NCBI GenBank assembly: GCA_030737835.1
Contig: JAUJYN010000018.1
Location: 2,542,001 to 2,606,000, forward strand
Direction of reading: 5' to 3'
DNA length: 64,000 nucleotides
Source of the DNA: Acorus gramineus
Lineage: Eukaryota; Streptophyta; Magnoliopsida; Acorales; Acoraceae
The notes under the pieces were generated by a model that saw nothing but the letters and a program-made list of their open reading frames with translations, was not told where the DNA came from and searched no databases. The position numbers were made by a program, and so were the translations under genes. Shown here in pieces: positions 33,258-44,916 of this stretch; position 1 is the first letter of the stretch, and every line of letters starts with the position of its first letter.

Positions 33258-34985
33258 TGTCATGCCCCAGGGCGGCCATCCCCGATACGTGACAAATATA
33301 TATAATATCAGCAGTCCATACAGGAGATCAATAAAAGACTCTAAACAACCTCGAAGATAATAACACAATTAACAATGTAGCTGACATAATATATATACAT
33401 ATGGCGGAAGCTTAAACGACTGAGTCTGTAATTCAAAGACATATTACAGACCAGAATACATAATCAACTGTCCTGTGAGAGCCAATATAAATAAAGACAT
33501 CCATATACAAGTATTATGCCCAAGCACGAATAACAATACATACTAGCAAAAGAAGGGGATGCTGATGGCCTCTCACTCGCAGAACCCAAAACGCGAACGC
33601 TGCTCCGCTACTGATGTGATGCCTCGGGGAGCTCCTCCTTCAGATCTGACTCAGTGACAACTGGAGGAAAAGATACGAGAGGGGTGAGCCACACACTCAG
33701 TCAATGGCACAATCTATGCAACACAACTCATATTAACCTTAAAATAATTAAAGTCCCAAAATCGGAGTGACTGCACAATTGGTGGGTCGTAGCATCGCCG
33801 ACCCACCCCACCCTCACCCTCACCCTCACCCTTTAGAGGTGACATAGGCCTTTTGGGACAGATTAGACTGCTCCACACCCTTGGTCCACCAGTAGCCCTT
33901 TCCCCAGGTAGCCTCTACCTGGTATACTCCCATGGTCAGTACATTCCTGAATGCATCGGTAGTACCTACCGATGGGAGCCCTCTGTCAGGACAGCTTTTC
34001 CCAACCCGGTTAGTTCCTACTCGGATCCAACGAAGGGGAGAAAACAACCTACTCTCACGGATTCGATCCTCTTGGATCCGTCGACAACAATTACTAACAC
34101 TACTAAGGAAATGAATTCTCAAGAATTCCTCCGAGCGCATAACTAAAATGCGGGGAAAAACATACATTATAATTACAAGGTTATAATATTTTCTAAGGCA
34201 TGCTTATACTAACATATTCTCGTTTTGATTTAATTAAATTAAACTAAATGGTGCACCGAACCACCTCAACCGCCACCACCAACACCACCACCTTCTCAGC
34301 CACTCCTCAAGCCTTTAATGGCTGAAATCAGGGGTTGGGGGGGGGGAGGCATGAGAGGGAGTTAGAGAGAAGGGAATCAAGCACAACAACAACACTCAAA
34401 GTTTGCACACACATACCTTCTCTTTTCCTTTTTAAGTCTTTCTTCTTCTCCTTCTTTTTCTACTTCTATTTAGCACAAAAAAGAAGAGGGAGTGAAGGAG
34501 AGAGTGAGAGTGAGAGGGAGAGGGAGATGAAGGGGATGCCCACTTCAAGCAGACACACACACTCACACACTTAGGCATTAAATGGTGGAAAAGGGGGTGG
34601 GTGGGGATTGACTTTGAGTCAACCCAACCAAACTACCAAACAAAAACATTTGACTAGTCAAAGGTCATCTTTGACTAGTCAAGGTCTTCGTTGACTTGGT
34701 CAAAGTCATCTTTGACACTTCAAAATCGGTCAAAACCCGGATACGATTCAGAACTGTAAAAATTTTTGAGACGTATCCAGAACTCGATGAAATTTCTATG
34801 AGTAGTACAAAATGGCACCTGGACTCATAATATGCAGTTAGATTTTCAATCGGAGTTCTCGAACTCACGCAGATAGCTAAAAGTCCAAAATTTTAGCGGC
34901 TCTGATCGAAAAAATGAAAAATTGCAAAATGGCTAGAAATGACCCAAATCTGACCAATAGGCTAAAAAGTGACACATATATAACA
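33258..34985 (-). mobile_element. G1 5' LTR with internal deletion (1728 bp)
   Basis: It matches the 3' LTR closely from both ends, but jumps from the AAACTAAATG word at about 34249 to GCACCGAACCACC. The 3' LTR has about 0.92 kb between these points (about 20640-21565), with the acceptor-like site, the CpG block and the donor-like site. The two LTRs were identical at insertion, so the loss came later. Small differences are also seen in the CA repeat and in an extra CCCTCACCCTCACCC run near 33815. Confidence 0.9.
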
Positions 34986-34990
34986 AGTAT

Positions 34991-35907
34991 AGCTAGGATG
35001 CCCCATTGATGCGTGACGCACGACTACGCGCGTCGAGCGCATCTCAAGGGGGGGATTGGATCAAACCACTCACAAATACCCAGATTGTCGCGCGTCCAGT
35101 CTACATGATCAAAACAGGGGGAGGGAAATGGGGAGATGCGGGGTTCTCGACACACCCACGACCACCTCAACCACCACCACCACTACCACCACCTCATCAA
35201 CATCTCCTCAAGCTCCTTTCTCATCCTTTCTCACTCTTTCTTGAGCTTCTTCTTCATCCCTTCCTCCATTAACAACACACACAACCAAAAAAAACAGAGA
35301 GGGAGAGGGAGACGAGAGTAAGAGAGAGTTAGAGGTTTCCACACAAAGGGGGCCCTAAATGGAAATAAAGTGAGTTGGTGGGGGGAACAAGACCAAATCG
35401 TCCCTGACCAGAAATTCTGGACAGGCTTCACTAGAACAGCCATAACTTCCACGATATAGCTCCGAATTGCACAATTCAAAATCCTTTGGAAAGCTAAGAA
35501 GCATATCTACAACTTTCATGTTTATGCCAAGATGAAATAATCCCTCCAGCTATTCCGAAATGAGAGCTAAACATTGAACAGGGCTGCTGCCAGAATTTTT
35601 CATCCCCGGGGTATACTTGAAAAAATACCCATAACTTTTACTACATGAATCCAGTTGATCTAATTCCACTTTTGTACGAAAGCTTACTCAAAACTGAGCA
35701 TCTCATGATAAAATCATATTTAAATCTCTTCATCTTGGATTTTAACAAAATTAAATCCAAATACCAAATTGAAAATACATAACTTCTAAGAGAAAAATTA
35801 TGTAGCTAAATTTTCAATCAGAGCGCTCCAACTCCTGCAGGTGGCTAAAAGCCAAAATTTTAGCGACTCCAATCGAAAAATAAGGCTCCAAATGACACAG
35901 CATAACA
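34991..35907 (-). mobile_element. Solo gypsy LTR g, right part
   Basis: It continues LTR g after G1 (AGCTAGGATGCCCCATTG; compare LTR k at 52085) and ends AATGACACAGCATAACA at 35907. The part from 35400 resembles the U3 of copies c, j and m (GGGCTGCTGCCAGAATT, CATCTTGGATTTTAAC). The GC-rich block is nearly absent here. Confidence 0.85.
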
Positions 35908-36978
35908 TGCCCACAAGCTCTTGACACAAGCATAAATACGAACACATTCAAGACATAAAAGGGAGGCAAAGATAACTTGAGAAGAGGAGGAGAGGGTCCA
36001 CATAAGGGCTCCCACCATCACCATCACCATCACCATCACATGCTATCAATCCTACACACACTCCCTCTCACAACAAACAACACACATACATTCAGCCACC
36101 AATTCTTAGCACAGACGGACACACAAACAGCACCAAGAAGGGGAAAAAGAAGGACCTTTGGGAGAAAGAGGAAGAAAAGGTGGTTGGGGCTTCACAAACT
36201 CAAACACATACATAATCATATCCTTCACTTTCTCTTCCTCACAATCCCCTCCCCTGCTTCTATGATTCTCACTCCAAGAAGGGCTCAGCCACTAGAAGAA
36301 ATGTAAGAGAGAGAGAGAGAGAGAGAGAGAGCAATTAAAGCTCACATTTGAGTTAGGTGAGTTAAGGTGAGGGAGGAGGTGGTTTTAAGCCATTCTCACC
36401 ACACTCAACAAGATATTTTTTAAAAAATGACTTGGTTGCTAAGTGCATGTTTGGCAACTAAAGTTAAAGTTTAGCTTTAGTTGTCAGGTCAATTCAAATA
36501 CATCATCATTTAAAAGTTAAAAGCTGTTATCAAACATGTCAACTTAAATACATTATCATTACTAGATTTTATATTTAAACTGTGCCTCGAAATATGTGTT
36601 TCATAAAGCAGTCATTATCATTACATCTTCAAAACATCATCATTACACACTCAAAAGGTGTGTATAAAGCTGCAAAAGCTAAAAACTACTTTTCAAACTG
36701 TGTTTCCAAATGCTACCTTAAGTCTCGTGCACCACAGAGCAAATCTCACCACCCAACCCAATAACTATCAAACTCAGATACTATTTGAAATTGTATAATT
36801 TTTAAAAAGTTATCGGAATTTGATGAAAATTTATAGGTAGGCCAATACTAGTACCAAAGTTCTAAAATTGTAGTGAGATTTTTAATCAGAATGGTCAAAC
36901 TTACGCAGATAACTAAAATTTAAAATTTTAACGGCCCCGATAGCCAGACATAAGATACTGAATGACACAAACATAACA
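35908..36978 (-). mobile_element. Old gypsy LTR f, right part; end of the nested cluster
   Basis: After the TGCCC duplicate this piece continues LTR f, with leader-like sequence and an end GACACAAACATAACA at 36978, as in other copies. Beyond it the base composition changes to unique AT-rich DNA. The right TSD half would be ATATA (36979-36983). A (CCATCA)n microsatellite lies at about 36014-36040. Confidence 0.75.
36306..36332 (+). repeat. (GA)n microsatellite
   Basis: A pure GA run in the leader part of LTR f. Similar short GA runs occur at the same place in other copies (for example 4107-4128). Confidence 0.9.
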
Positions 36979-37800
36979 ATATATTTCATTATATTTGTAT
37001 ATACTATTACATAAAATGTAAATAAAATATATATATATTTTTTATATGAACATGTATTTTATTCAAAAGGTATTGATGCAAAATCGAAATCTTGGGAATA
37101 CAATTTAAAATGGGGCATTTGATATTATAAGGTTTGTGAGGTGTATATATATGCAAAAACCCTTTCATTTCTTAATTACCCATGTATTACATCTATATTG
37201 GCTTCGCCCTCTAGATGATGTTTAGACATTATGAAAATTTTTTTTACATTTATCCAAAATGCAATCATTCAATTAGAAATAAAACGATATATACACTTTT
37301 AAATAAAATATATACCTCATTACATGATGTTCACGATTAAAAAAAGAAGAAGAAAACACGTGGGATGAGTTTTGCCGGGTAAAAATGATTTAACATTTTC
37401 TTTTCTACATGCTATTACACACAATTTTTTTCAACCCTAATTCCAATCCCACATCTCTTAGCGCTATATGCTTTGATCGAATTTTTTTACATTTTTTATA
37501 AATATATTCATGCAATTCATTAAGTATATGTTTTATTTTTATAAAAGCATTTATGTCATTGGATGATGTACATAACCTTGCTAATTATCTAAAAAAATAT
37601 CCGTATCCGATTCGAATCTGTATCTAAAAATACAAAAAATATTCGATATCTAAAAATATGTATCCATATTTAGACCAAATTATTTATATCATAAAATTTT
37701 CAAATATTTGATCTAAAAATATATGTATCCAAAGTGTTGTTTTGTTTATATACATATATTAAGATTAGTTTTAATCCATTGCTCATATTTTAGGGCAAAA
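36979..37800 (+). promoter_or_regulatory. Host upstream region, AT-rich; candidate RTF1 promoter
   Basis: No gene is seen. The stretch is rich in A+T. A G-box core CACGTG lies at 37357-37362 and a TATA-like TTTATATACATATAT at about 37745-37758. It ends 40-50 bases before a CT-rich candidate first exon. At 37590-37735 there are words of the ATCCGTATCCGATTC type, related to those at 41857-42003. Promoter assignment is inference from position. Confidence 0.4.
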
Positions 37801-38176
37801 ACACAATCTAATTAGTTGAGACTTGAGACCAGCCCTCGCCGTTTTTGTCTCGTACGATCTTACCCAACCCAACAAATTTTTTTTTTACCGATCTTCTCTT
37901 CTTCTCAAGTCTCTGCAGGTGGTCGATCTTCTTCTCCCCACGCTCGCCGATCTTCTTCTCCCCACGCTCGCCGATCTTCTTTGTGGTCGGAACTCGCCGT
38001 CAACTCCCTCTTCTCCTCTGCGGCTGACCGCGGCTCCTCCTCTGCTGCGGATCCTCCTCTGCTGCTCACCGTCAACTATCTCTTCTCCTCTGCAGATCCT
38101 CCTCTGCTGCTCACCAAATATTTTACCGCTTCTTCTCTGCGGTTCCCCCTCGGCTCCCCATCCTCTTTTTTGCAAG
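37801..38176 (+). other. Candidate 5' UTR exon of RTF1
   Basis: A CT-rich stretch with two tandem copies of a 24-bp unit starting GATCTTCTTCTCCCCACGC (37925-37972) and repeated CCTCCTCTGCTGC words. It ends TTTTTTGCAAG followed by GTGATG at 38177, a fair splice donor. Frames through it (37816-38196 and others) are low-complexity Ser/Leu/Pro and not convincing proteins. CT-rich leaders are common in plant housekeeping genes. Joining to the RTF1 coding exon through the acceptor at 44841 is a prediction only; it could also belong to another transcript. Confidence 0.45.
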
Positions 38177-38504
38177 GTGATGTATGGATTAAATAATGAT
38201 TGATGGATTATTAGAGCTTTTCTTGTTGGTTTGACGGAGATTGATATTGTCTTGAGAATGATTAGAGGATCGAGTACACACATCAAACTGGTAGCTTAAG
38301 AATACCACAGAAATCTCACACATGGTAAACCAATGTTAATGTAAGTTGATATTTCTTGTTCATTCTTCCTTCAATACAAACAGAGATTATGAACAAAAAA
38401 AAAAAAAAGCTATAACTGTAGAATTACCTAATTAATAGGTTCAACCCACAGCATATGTTTTGTGGATATTTAACTATATTATGCTTTATGTTTTTACATC
38501 ACTG

Positions 38505-38534
38505 TTTTATTTATTTATTTATTTATTTATTATT
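38505..38534 (+). repeat. (TTTA)n tract, possible LINE tail
   Basis: Six or seven TTTA units lie at the 3' side of the minus-strand LINE. On that strand it reads (TAAA)n, which could be the tail of the insertion. No TSD was found. Confidence 0.6.
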
Positions 38535-41500
38535 GGTAAATGAGATTTTTTTTGTATTTCTATAAATGAGAGTATGTACAAGAACGAGAACAGGCTAGCT
38601 CTAATTAGAAGGTTGCGCTGGTTAGACAGAGGGAAGGATGATCCAGGTCACCGTGCGTCCTGTTCCCCTTTGCTGCCAACTTTTTAAAGGAGCATGTTCA
38701 TTTGAAAGCAAAATTACATAAAGGCTGTGCAAAAAGAGCCATTAGTCTATAAGTCAGTTAACTGCAAATGTAAGGGGTGCCCGCCTTATCTAGCTTAATA
38801 GCATCCTGTAGCTCAGACCAAATCTGATGGGGATAAAGGATTTGCTCTCCCAGCGTCTGTTGCCAAGAGGCAAGAATGTCAGCAGGACAATTCCCTTCCC
38901 TATATATGTGTTGTAATCTCCATTCCTGTAGGTGAACGAGGCCTTGATGGAGAGTTCTCATAAGGTGCATGGCTGTCCAAGGGAGAGAGCCCTTTCCTTT
39001 GGCCCATACCAATGCTGTTGTTGAATCGGATTCAGAGCAGATCTTTGAAAAACCACGAGGGAGACCTAAGGATAGGCCTGAAATTATACCTCCAAGTTCC
39101 AGGAGGTTTATGGATGGGAGAGGTGATCGCCCCACAGAACCAACCAGGAATGTAGATAAATCGTCGCGAAGTAAAGTGCCATAGCCACCCCGATCTGAGA
39201 GGGATCCATCGGAGTTTGATTTGATCCAACCTATTTGGGGAGGCTCCCATTTAACGATTATGGGATCTCATTCTGGCTCAATGAGATGAAGACCAAAATC
39301 TTCCGCAATTTGTAGAAGATCTGGAGAGGATTGGAGTTTCAAGGTGATCGAATTGAGCAATTTGATCTCCTTTGATGCACCTTAGAATAATGGTCTTATG
39401 CATGGATATTCCTCTAAAAATTCGGGAGTTTCACTCCTGCCATAAAGCCCAGAGAGTGTTGGAAACAACAGACAGAACAATAGTTTTTGTTACCAGATTG
39501 AGCGGAAGGGATTTCAACCAGTCTGGGAATTGTGTGAGAGTGCTTGGAAGTCGGTGACGGATATCGAGAGCACGAAATAGTGCGATCCAGATGTACCCAG
39601 AAAAAGGGCACTGCATCGCCAGATGATCCGAGCTCTCCATAGCTGATGAACAAAGGGGACATTGCAGATGTTGCACCAATCCCTTGTGATGCAGCCTTTC
39701 TAACGTTGGGAGTTTATCAAGGAAGAACTGCCAAGAGCAAAAACAGTGTCGCTTGGACTTAGTGGAGTGCCATAACCAATTCGTCGAAGTAGGCACTGTC
39801 GGAGAGGAGCATCGGGCCTTCCATGCATCCTTGTAAGTGAAAGACCAGAATGACTTAGCGGCCAAATAAGGATATCTTCCCCTGAACCACCAATCTCCAG
39901 ATGTTGAATTTCGTCCCAAAGAGTGTCCAGTGCAGCAGTCCAACGATGGGGCTTGGTCCATTTTCCATTTTGTATGAGGACGCTCAGTTTAGTGGATTGA
40001 GGAGGACCCCATAAGATTAGTTCCCTCTCGATTGCTTCCGTTAGGCTACGACTGTTGAGCCATGGATCCTTCCAGATATCGATAGTTTTCCCTTCGAAGA
40101 TAATATATCGAACCCTTCCAATAATCCATCTCCTGGATTTGATAATTTGTTTCCATGAACCAGAGCAATTTTGTGGCGGGGAGTTTTTCCATAAATCGGA
40201 TCGGCGAAGGTAACGTTGCTTAACCCAAGTCGACCAGAGGGATAGTATGTTGCTCATGAGATCCTAGAACCTTACTCCCTCTGCACCTGAGTTCCAATCA
40301 GCCAGGCGCTTTATGCCCAGCCCTCCCTCCTCTTCCAATTTGCGGACAGTGAGCCAATTTACATGGTGAAGCTTCTTGGTATGTGAACAACCGTGCCAAA
40401 GGAGGTTGCGAATCAACCTCTCAATCTCCCTTATAGTTTTTTTAGGAAGAGCAAAAGCGGCCGACCAGAAAATATGAAAGGAGCTTAGGACAGACTTTAT
40501 TAGCTCCACCCGTCCAGCAATAGATAGAAATTTACCTGTCCATGATTGAATTCGGTGACTGACTCTATCCACTGGAGGCTCGCAAAGACTATGGGTCAAA
40601 GATCCCGAAAACAAGGGAACACCAAGGTAGCGTACTGGAAATTGCATGAGCCGGATGCCAAGACAATCGCCGAAATTGGAGATTGAACAACTCGAAAAAA
40701 TCTAACTTTTGGCTAAATTTAGCTCTAGGCCCGAGAGAGTGGAAATTGGCGAACAATCGTTTGAGAGCCTGGGCTGTGTGGAGAGACTCATCAACGAGAA
40801 GCAACAGATCATCCGCAAAACTAAGGTGGGTGACATTGAGTGAGCCATTGATATACGAGCTTATATGACCCTCTTCACTGAACTTATTGATGGAGACAGA
40901 AAAAGACTCCAGTACAAGCATAAAGAGAAGAGGGATAGAGGGTCACCTTGGCCCAGTCTCCATGAGGAAGTGAAAAAGCCTTCAGGGGAACCATTTATGA
41001 GGACCGAATACTTTGGCGTAGTCACACACTCCATACACCAATTAATCCATGTTTCAGAAAAATGAAATCCCCTAAGGACTTCTTCAAGGTAGGGCCACCT
41101 CACACTATCGAAGGCTTTTTGAAGATCTATCTTAATGTAGGCCCTTGGTTTGCCCTTTTGACCAAGCAAGTGAACCAATTCATGAGCTAGAAGGATGTTA
41201 TGATGGATGCTGTGCCCCTTGATAAAAGCCGTTTGATGAGGACTGATGATGTTTGGGAGAGACTCCTGTAGGCGGGCTGCCATAATCTTCGTGATAATTT
41301 TATTTAAGGTGTTGCACAGTGATATAGGTCGATAGCCATCCAGTGAATCAGCATTCGCAGACTTTGGGATGAGAGAAATAAATGAAGTGCTGATTTGTCG
41401 AAGAAGATGACCATGATCAAAGAAGTGCTGAATAGCAAGTAAGAGATCATCGCATATTAGAGACCAAAATTGCTTATAGAAATGGGTAGGGAGACCATCC

Positions 41501-41640
41501 TGACCGGGGGAACTAAGAGCCTTGAGACTAAACACTGCACGTTTGACCTCTTCCAAAGAAATAACACCTGTTAGCATTTCATTCTGGCACGGGGAGATAG
41601 TTCTAGGGAAGCACGTTTTTCCAATAATTGGTCACGATCT
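38535..41640 (-). pseudogene. 5'-truncated L1-like LINE, ORF2 remnant
   Basis: The minus strand encodes, in broken frames, the second protein of a plant L1-type LINE. 41577-40861: reverse transcriptase with SPGQDGLPTHFYKQFW, YRPISLCNTLNKIITKI, KIDLQKAFDSVRW and RLGQGDPLS. 40921-40589: LSFADDLLLLVDES, the catalytic FADD. 40647-40264 and 40257-39700: thumb and connection. 39961-39431: zinc-binding region (CPLCSS...H...C) usual before RNase H. 39250-38758: RNase H with LLELGGI, ESDSTTALVW and NCPADILAS. The endonuclease and ORF1 are missing upstream of about 41640. Four or more frameshifts make it inactive. It lies antisense to RTF1. Confidence 0.92.
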
Positions 41641-41856
41641 ATTTGTTTGATTCTATCATAAAAACTTTAGCTTTGTTGTTTTTTGTGACCAAACATTCGC
41701 TCAAAAAGTTAGTATTAGAACAATTTTTAGAACATTTTTGCTTCCTTCACCATGAAGAGATTATGTGAGGCTTGATGGTGGTGGTTCGATGCAGGGGAGG
41801 AGAGGAGGCAGGGGTGGGGGGAGGACACGAGTGATGAGTAGGAGATGTTCATTTTT

Positions 41857-42003
41857 TTTTGGATAATTATCCGAATCCGGATGTTCGGATAGGATACGGA
41901 TAGTTGTTTTTGAATATTGATATTGGATACGAATAATTTTCAAGTATATAGTTCGGATACAGAAATGGATACAGGCATATCCACTCCGTATCCACTTCAT
42001 ATC
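41857..42003. repeat. ATCCGAAT-type short repeat region
   Basis: Overlapping words such as ATCCGAATCCGGAT, GGATACGGATA and CATATCCACTCCGTATCC occur on both strands, giving partial inverted repeats. A related set lies at 37590-37735. Such sequence is found dispersed in plant genomes; no ends or target duplications were identified. Confidence 0.5.
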
Positions 42004-42059
42004 CGTTCAGTTGAAAAGCTTAGGCTGATCTACCAAAAATCCACACAGGGGATGCACAC

Positions 42060-42845
42060 AATGGAACATGATAATTGGAATTTAAGAAAATTGATATTTC
42101 CTTAAAATCATCAAAAGAACATATCTGTAAAGGTTTATATCATAAGGTCAGAAGAAATAAAAATAAATGAAGAGTTATGAGCAATGATGACTTGATTGGC
42201 TCAGAGATGGTAAACTATTATCAGATTGGCTCAGCCATGGTAAAACTATTATCAGACATTTGACTGGATATGAGTGGAATTTGTCGTATCATTGTGGGGG
42301 GAGATGGTGGATGGGAAGCAAGTACGTATTTTTTGTGAAGGGAAAGAAAGAAAGAAAGGACCTTCCATTTTTCAGCGCAGTCGTTGACATTTATTATATT
42401 AGAGCTGAATTTAGCATTTTGATTTACATTTTGAGGCTCTTTTAGATTGAATTATTCCATTTCCATATATGAAAATCTATTAGGAGACCACCAATGAGGA
42501 TCTTCCCTTGGGCATGCCTGTGAAATTAATCATGTTGTCCTCCCAACATTTTCATGCGAACATATTCCCTTTTTATGACGAGTCATGAAATTAGATGCCA
42601 GCCAAATACGAAGATATGAAAAAATTAAATCTTTTCTATATCATATAATTCTGTCATCCATTGCCTGGGTGATCCACTGTATTAATGTCATATAAAACAC
42701 TTTTGCATCATCTAAAACATTAAACATTTGGATGAATAGTCTTTGTGTCAGATAAGCTGCAAGGAACTTCTGGATTCCTTGGTTTTATCTCATTTACTAT
42801 TAAGTTTTAAGGTCCGAATTGATGTTCTGCTTGATTGGTTGTTGA
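42060..42845 (+). repeat. Local direct duplication, first copy
   Basis: This aligns with 43475-44230 at an offset of about 1.4 kb. Shared words include GATATTTCCTTAA, TAAAGGTTTATAT, GAAGCAAGTACGTA, AAATCTATTAGGAGAC and AATTGATGTTCTGCTTGATT. The copies differ by many substitutions and small indels, so the event is old. Confidence 0.8.
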
Positions 42846-43474
42846 CTTTATTGATGGTCACAGTAGGTATTTGGATATGGTAAGTTTGGAGGGTGTTATA
42901 TCAATTTCGTTAATCTTCAGGGAGAGTTAACCTGCATTTTATACAAATACATAGAGTTTATTGAGGCTTAATGTGGGCATGTAATAATCAAGTAAGAATT
43001 GTCCTCTAATGTATGTAATTATGATTGATGCTTAGTTCCCGTTGATGCTTAGATGCAGTCTCCACATTGATGTGTCTTGCTCCGTTAGTACTTGAATTGT
43101 GAGTAATCACACAACTCAATGTTTGGTTGAGTTAGTTTAGGCTTAATCTAGACGCAAGCTATTGAGTCGGGGTTCTCTTTATGGCGCCATTTATTGTTTA
43201 TGACCATCAGATAAATGGTTTTGATTAAAACCACCGTCACAAACCTTTCCAAAGGATGGGTAGAGAGTTGTCAATTAAAAAAGTACAACCGCCTTATCCT
43301 GTAGAACAGTGCATCTTATTCAGTGTCATGCTAACAGAAATTATTGTTTATATTTCAATTAGAATAACAGAAGACAACCAAATAGGAAAATGTCTGTTCT
43401 GCCTAGATATTTATCTGCTCTCGATGGCTATTTTTATACCTGGCTTAACTATCCATATCCAAACAGTAGTTAAG

Positions 43475-44230
43475 CACATCAGAACATCTTAATGTTCGGA
43501 TTGAAGAAAATGGATATTTCCTTAATTTCATTAGAAGACCAAATCTGGTAAAGGTTTATATTGTTAGGTCCGTAGAAATAAATAAAGAGTTTTGAGAAAG
43601 GATGGCTTGATTAGCTCCAAGATGGTAAAATTATTATCAGACATTTTACTAGATTTGAGTGGAATTTGTTACTTCGTGCTGGGATTAGATGATGGATGAG
43701 AAGCAAGTACGTACTGTTGTTAAGGGAAAGAAAGGAGGTCCTTTCATTTTTTTTCAGGTCGGCCACTGCATTAAATTTACAATAGTAGAGCTGAATTTGG
43801 CATTTTGATTTTCGTTTTTCATGCTTTTTGAGATTGAATCATTTCTTTTTCATGTTTGAAATCTATTAGGAGACTACCAATGCGGAGCTTTCCTTGAGCT
43901 TGTCTGTAAAACTAATTATGTTTTTTTTTTCACCTTCTTGTAGCCTTGTTCATAATTTACACAGCCCATTCACCTGGGATGCTTCTGTGAGATGATCTTT
44001 TTTTTTTTTTAATGATGAAGACTTTCCTGAAATGAGATGCCAGCTAAAAGTGAAGGTATGGAAAAAAATTATCATCTGTATTAATACTTTGTATAACCTG
44101 GATCTTGTAAAACATTATACACTCAGATGATTAGTCTTTGTCCAACAAGCTTCAGGGAACCTCTGGATTCATGATTGGTTCTATGTTATTTACTAGTAAG
44201 TTCTGAATTGATGTTCTGCTTGATTGATTG
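43475..44230 (+). repeat. Local direct duplication, second copy
   Basis: Second member of the pair starting at 42060. Between the copies (42846-43474) is single-copy AT-rich DNA in which I see no gene; the short frame 43256-43492 has no recognisable content. Confidence 0.8.
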
Positions 44231-44916
44231 CCAAGCTTTTAAAAAATGTACTCTCTTTCCAACATAATCAACAATTGTCTGATGTGCATCATTAACTTTC
44301 ACAATTAATTATGAATCTTAGTTGATTTCTATCCTTCATAGGTTTCTCATTGATAGATCATAAAACATAGGAAATGGATGCTTGCTTGATTGTGTAATTT
44401 TTCCCTTGTGCACGTCAATTCCATTGCTTGATTATGTTCTGCAAACTCTCTTGCCTTTGTGGTAATTGGGATTTGGGAGCTTCATATTTTGAGAAAGAAA
44501 TCTTGGAAGTGACATATTAGAAGGATTGGCAGACAACTGTTGATTTACAAGTCTTTATCAGCAATGATTTATAAGGATTCTTTGAAGTCTTTCTTAGATT
44601 AAAAACATAAACTGTTGGACAATGTTTCTGTTCGTCAATGATGGGATATTAATCTAATGGTTCTATTGTTAATGAGGGTATGATAGCATTCTGTAGCAAA
44701 CTAGCACCTGTCACTTGAAAGAAGTATATGTCCTGAAAATTCTGCTTCTTTACTACTCCTGTGGCTCCCCTGATCATGTGCTAATTTAACACAAATCCAT
44801 GTTTAATTGCTCTTTAATATGTAATGCATTTAACAAATGCAGATTGGTTTTGAGATATCGCATCTGCTTGTTCATGTGCATCAGCAAATAGAGATACAGA
44901 GTAAAGTTCAAAGATC

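Larger units (their letters stand above)
19662..34985 (-). mobile_element. G1: full-length, dead Tekay/Del-like Ty3/gypsy element, TSD AGTAT
   Basis: The element lies on the minus strand: 5' LTR 33258-34985, primer-binding site 33240-33252, gag-protease-reverse transcriptase-RNase H-integrase with a chromodomain-like tail, purine tract 22309-22323, 3' LTR 19662-22308. AGTAT flanks it at 19657-19661 and 34986-34990. Two solo LTRs (24766-28066 and 28945-31670) are nested in pol; without them it is about 9.3 kb. Coding breaks: TAG in gag (32707), a frameshift near 32200, TAG between RT and RNase H (24195), TGA in RNase H (23991), and shifts near 23940 and 23370. It could not move by itself. Domain order and the chromodomain-like end place it in the chromovirus group; Tekay is the best match by motif. 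Confidence 0.93.
38177..44842 (+). other. Candidate 6.7-kb 5' UTR intron of RTF1
   Basis: The donor would be CAAG/GTGATG and the acceptor AACAAATGCAG/ATTGG (AG at 44841-44842), 74 bases before the RTF1 ATG. The stretch contains an antisense LINE (about 38512-41640), ATCCGAAT-type repeats (41857-42003) and a diverged direct duplication (about 42060-42845 and 43475-44230). The rest is AT-rich without recognisable genes. Without RNA data the exact extent is uncertain. Confidence 0.4.

Noticed and set aside
37816..38203. 126-codon frames in the CT-rich stretch upstream of RTF1
   Set aside because: Three overlapping frames are open only because of CT-rich repeats; products are Ser/Leu/Pro-rich without domains. 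A 5' UTR is more likely.
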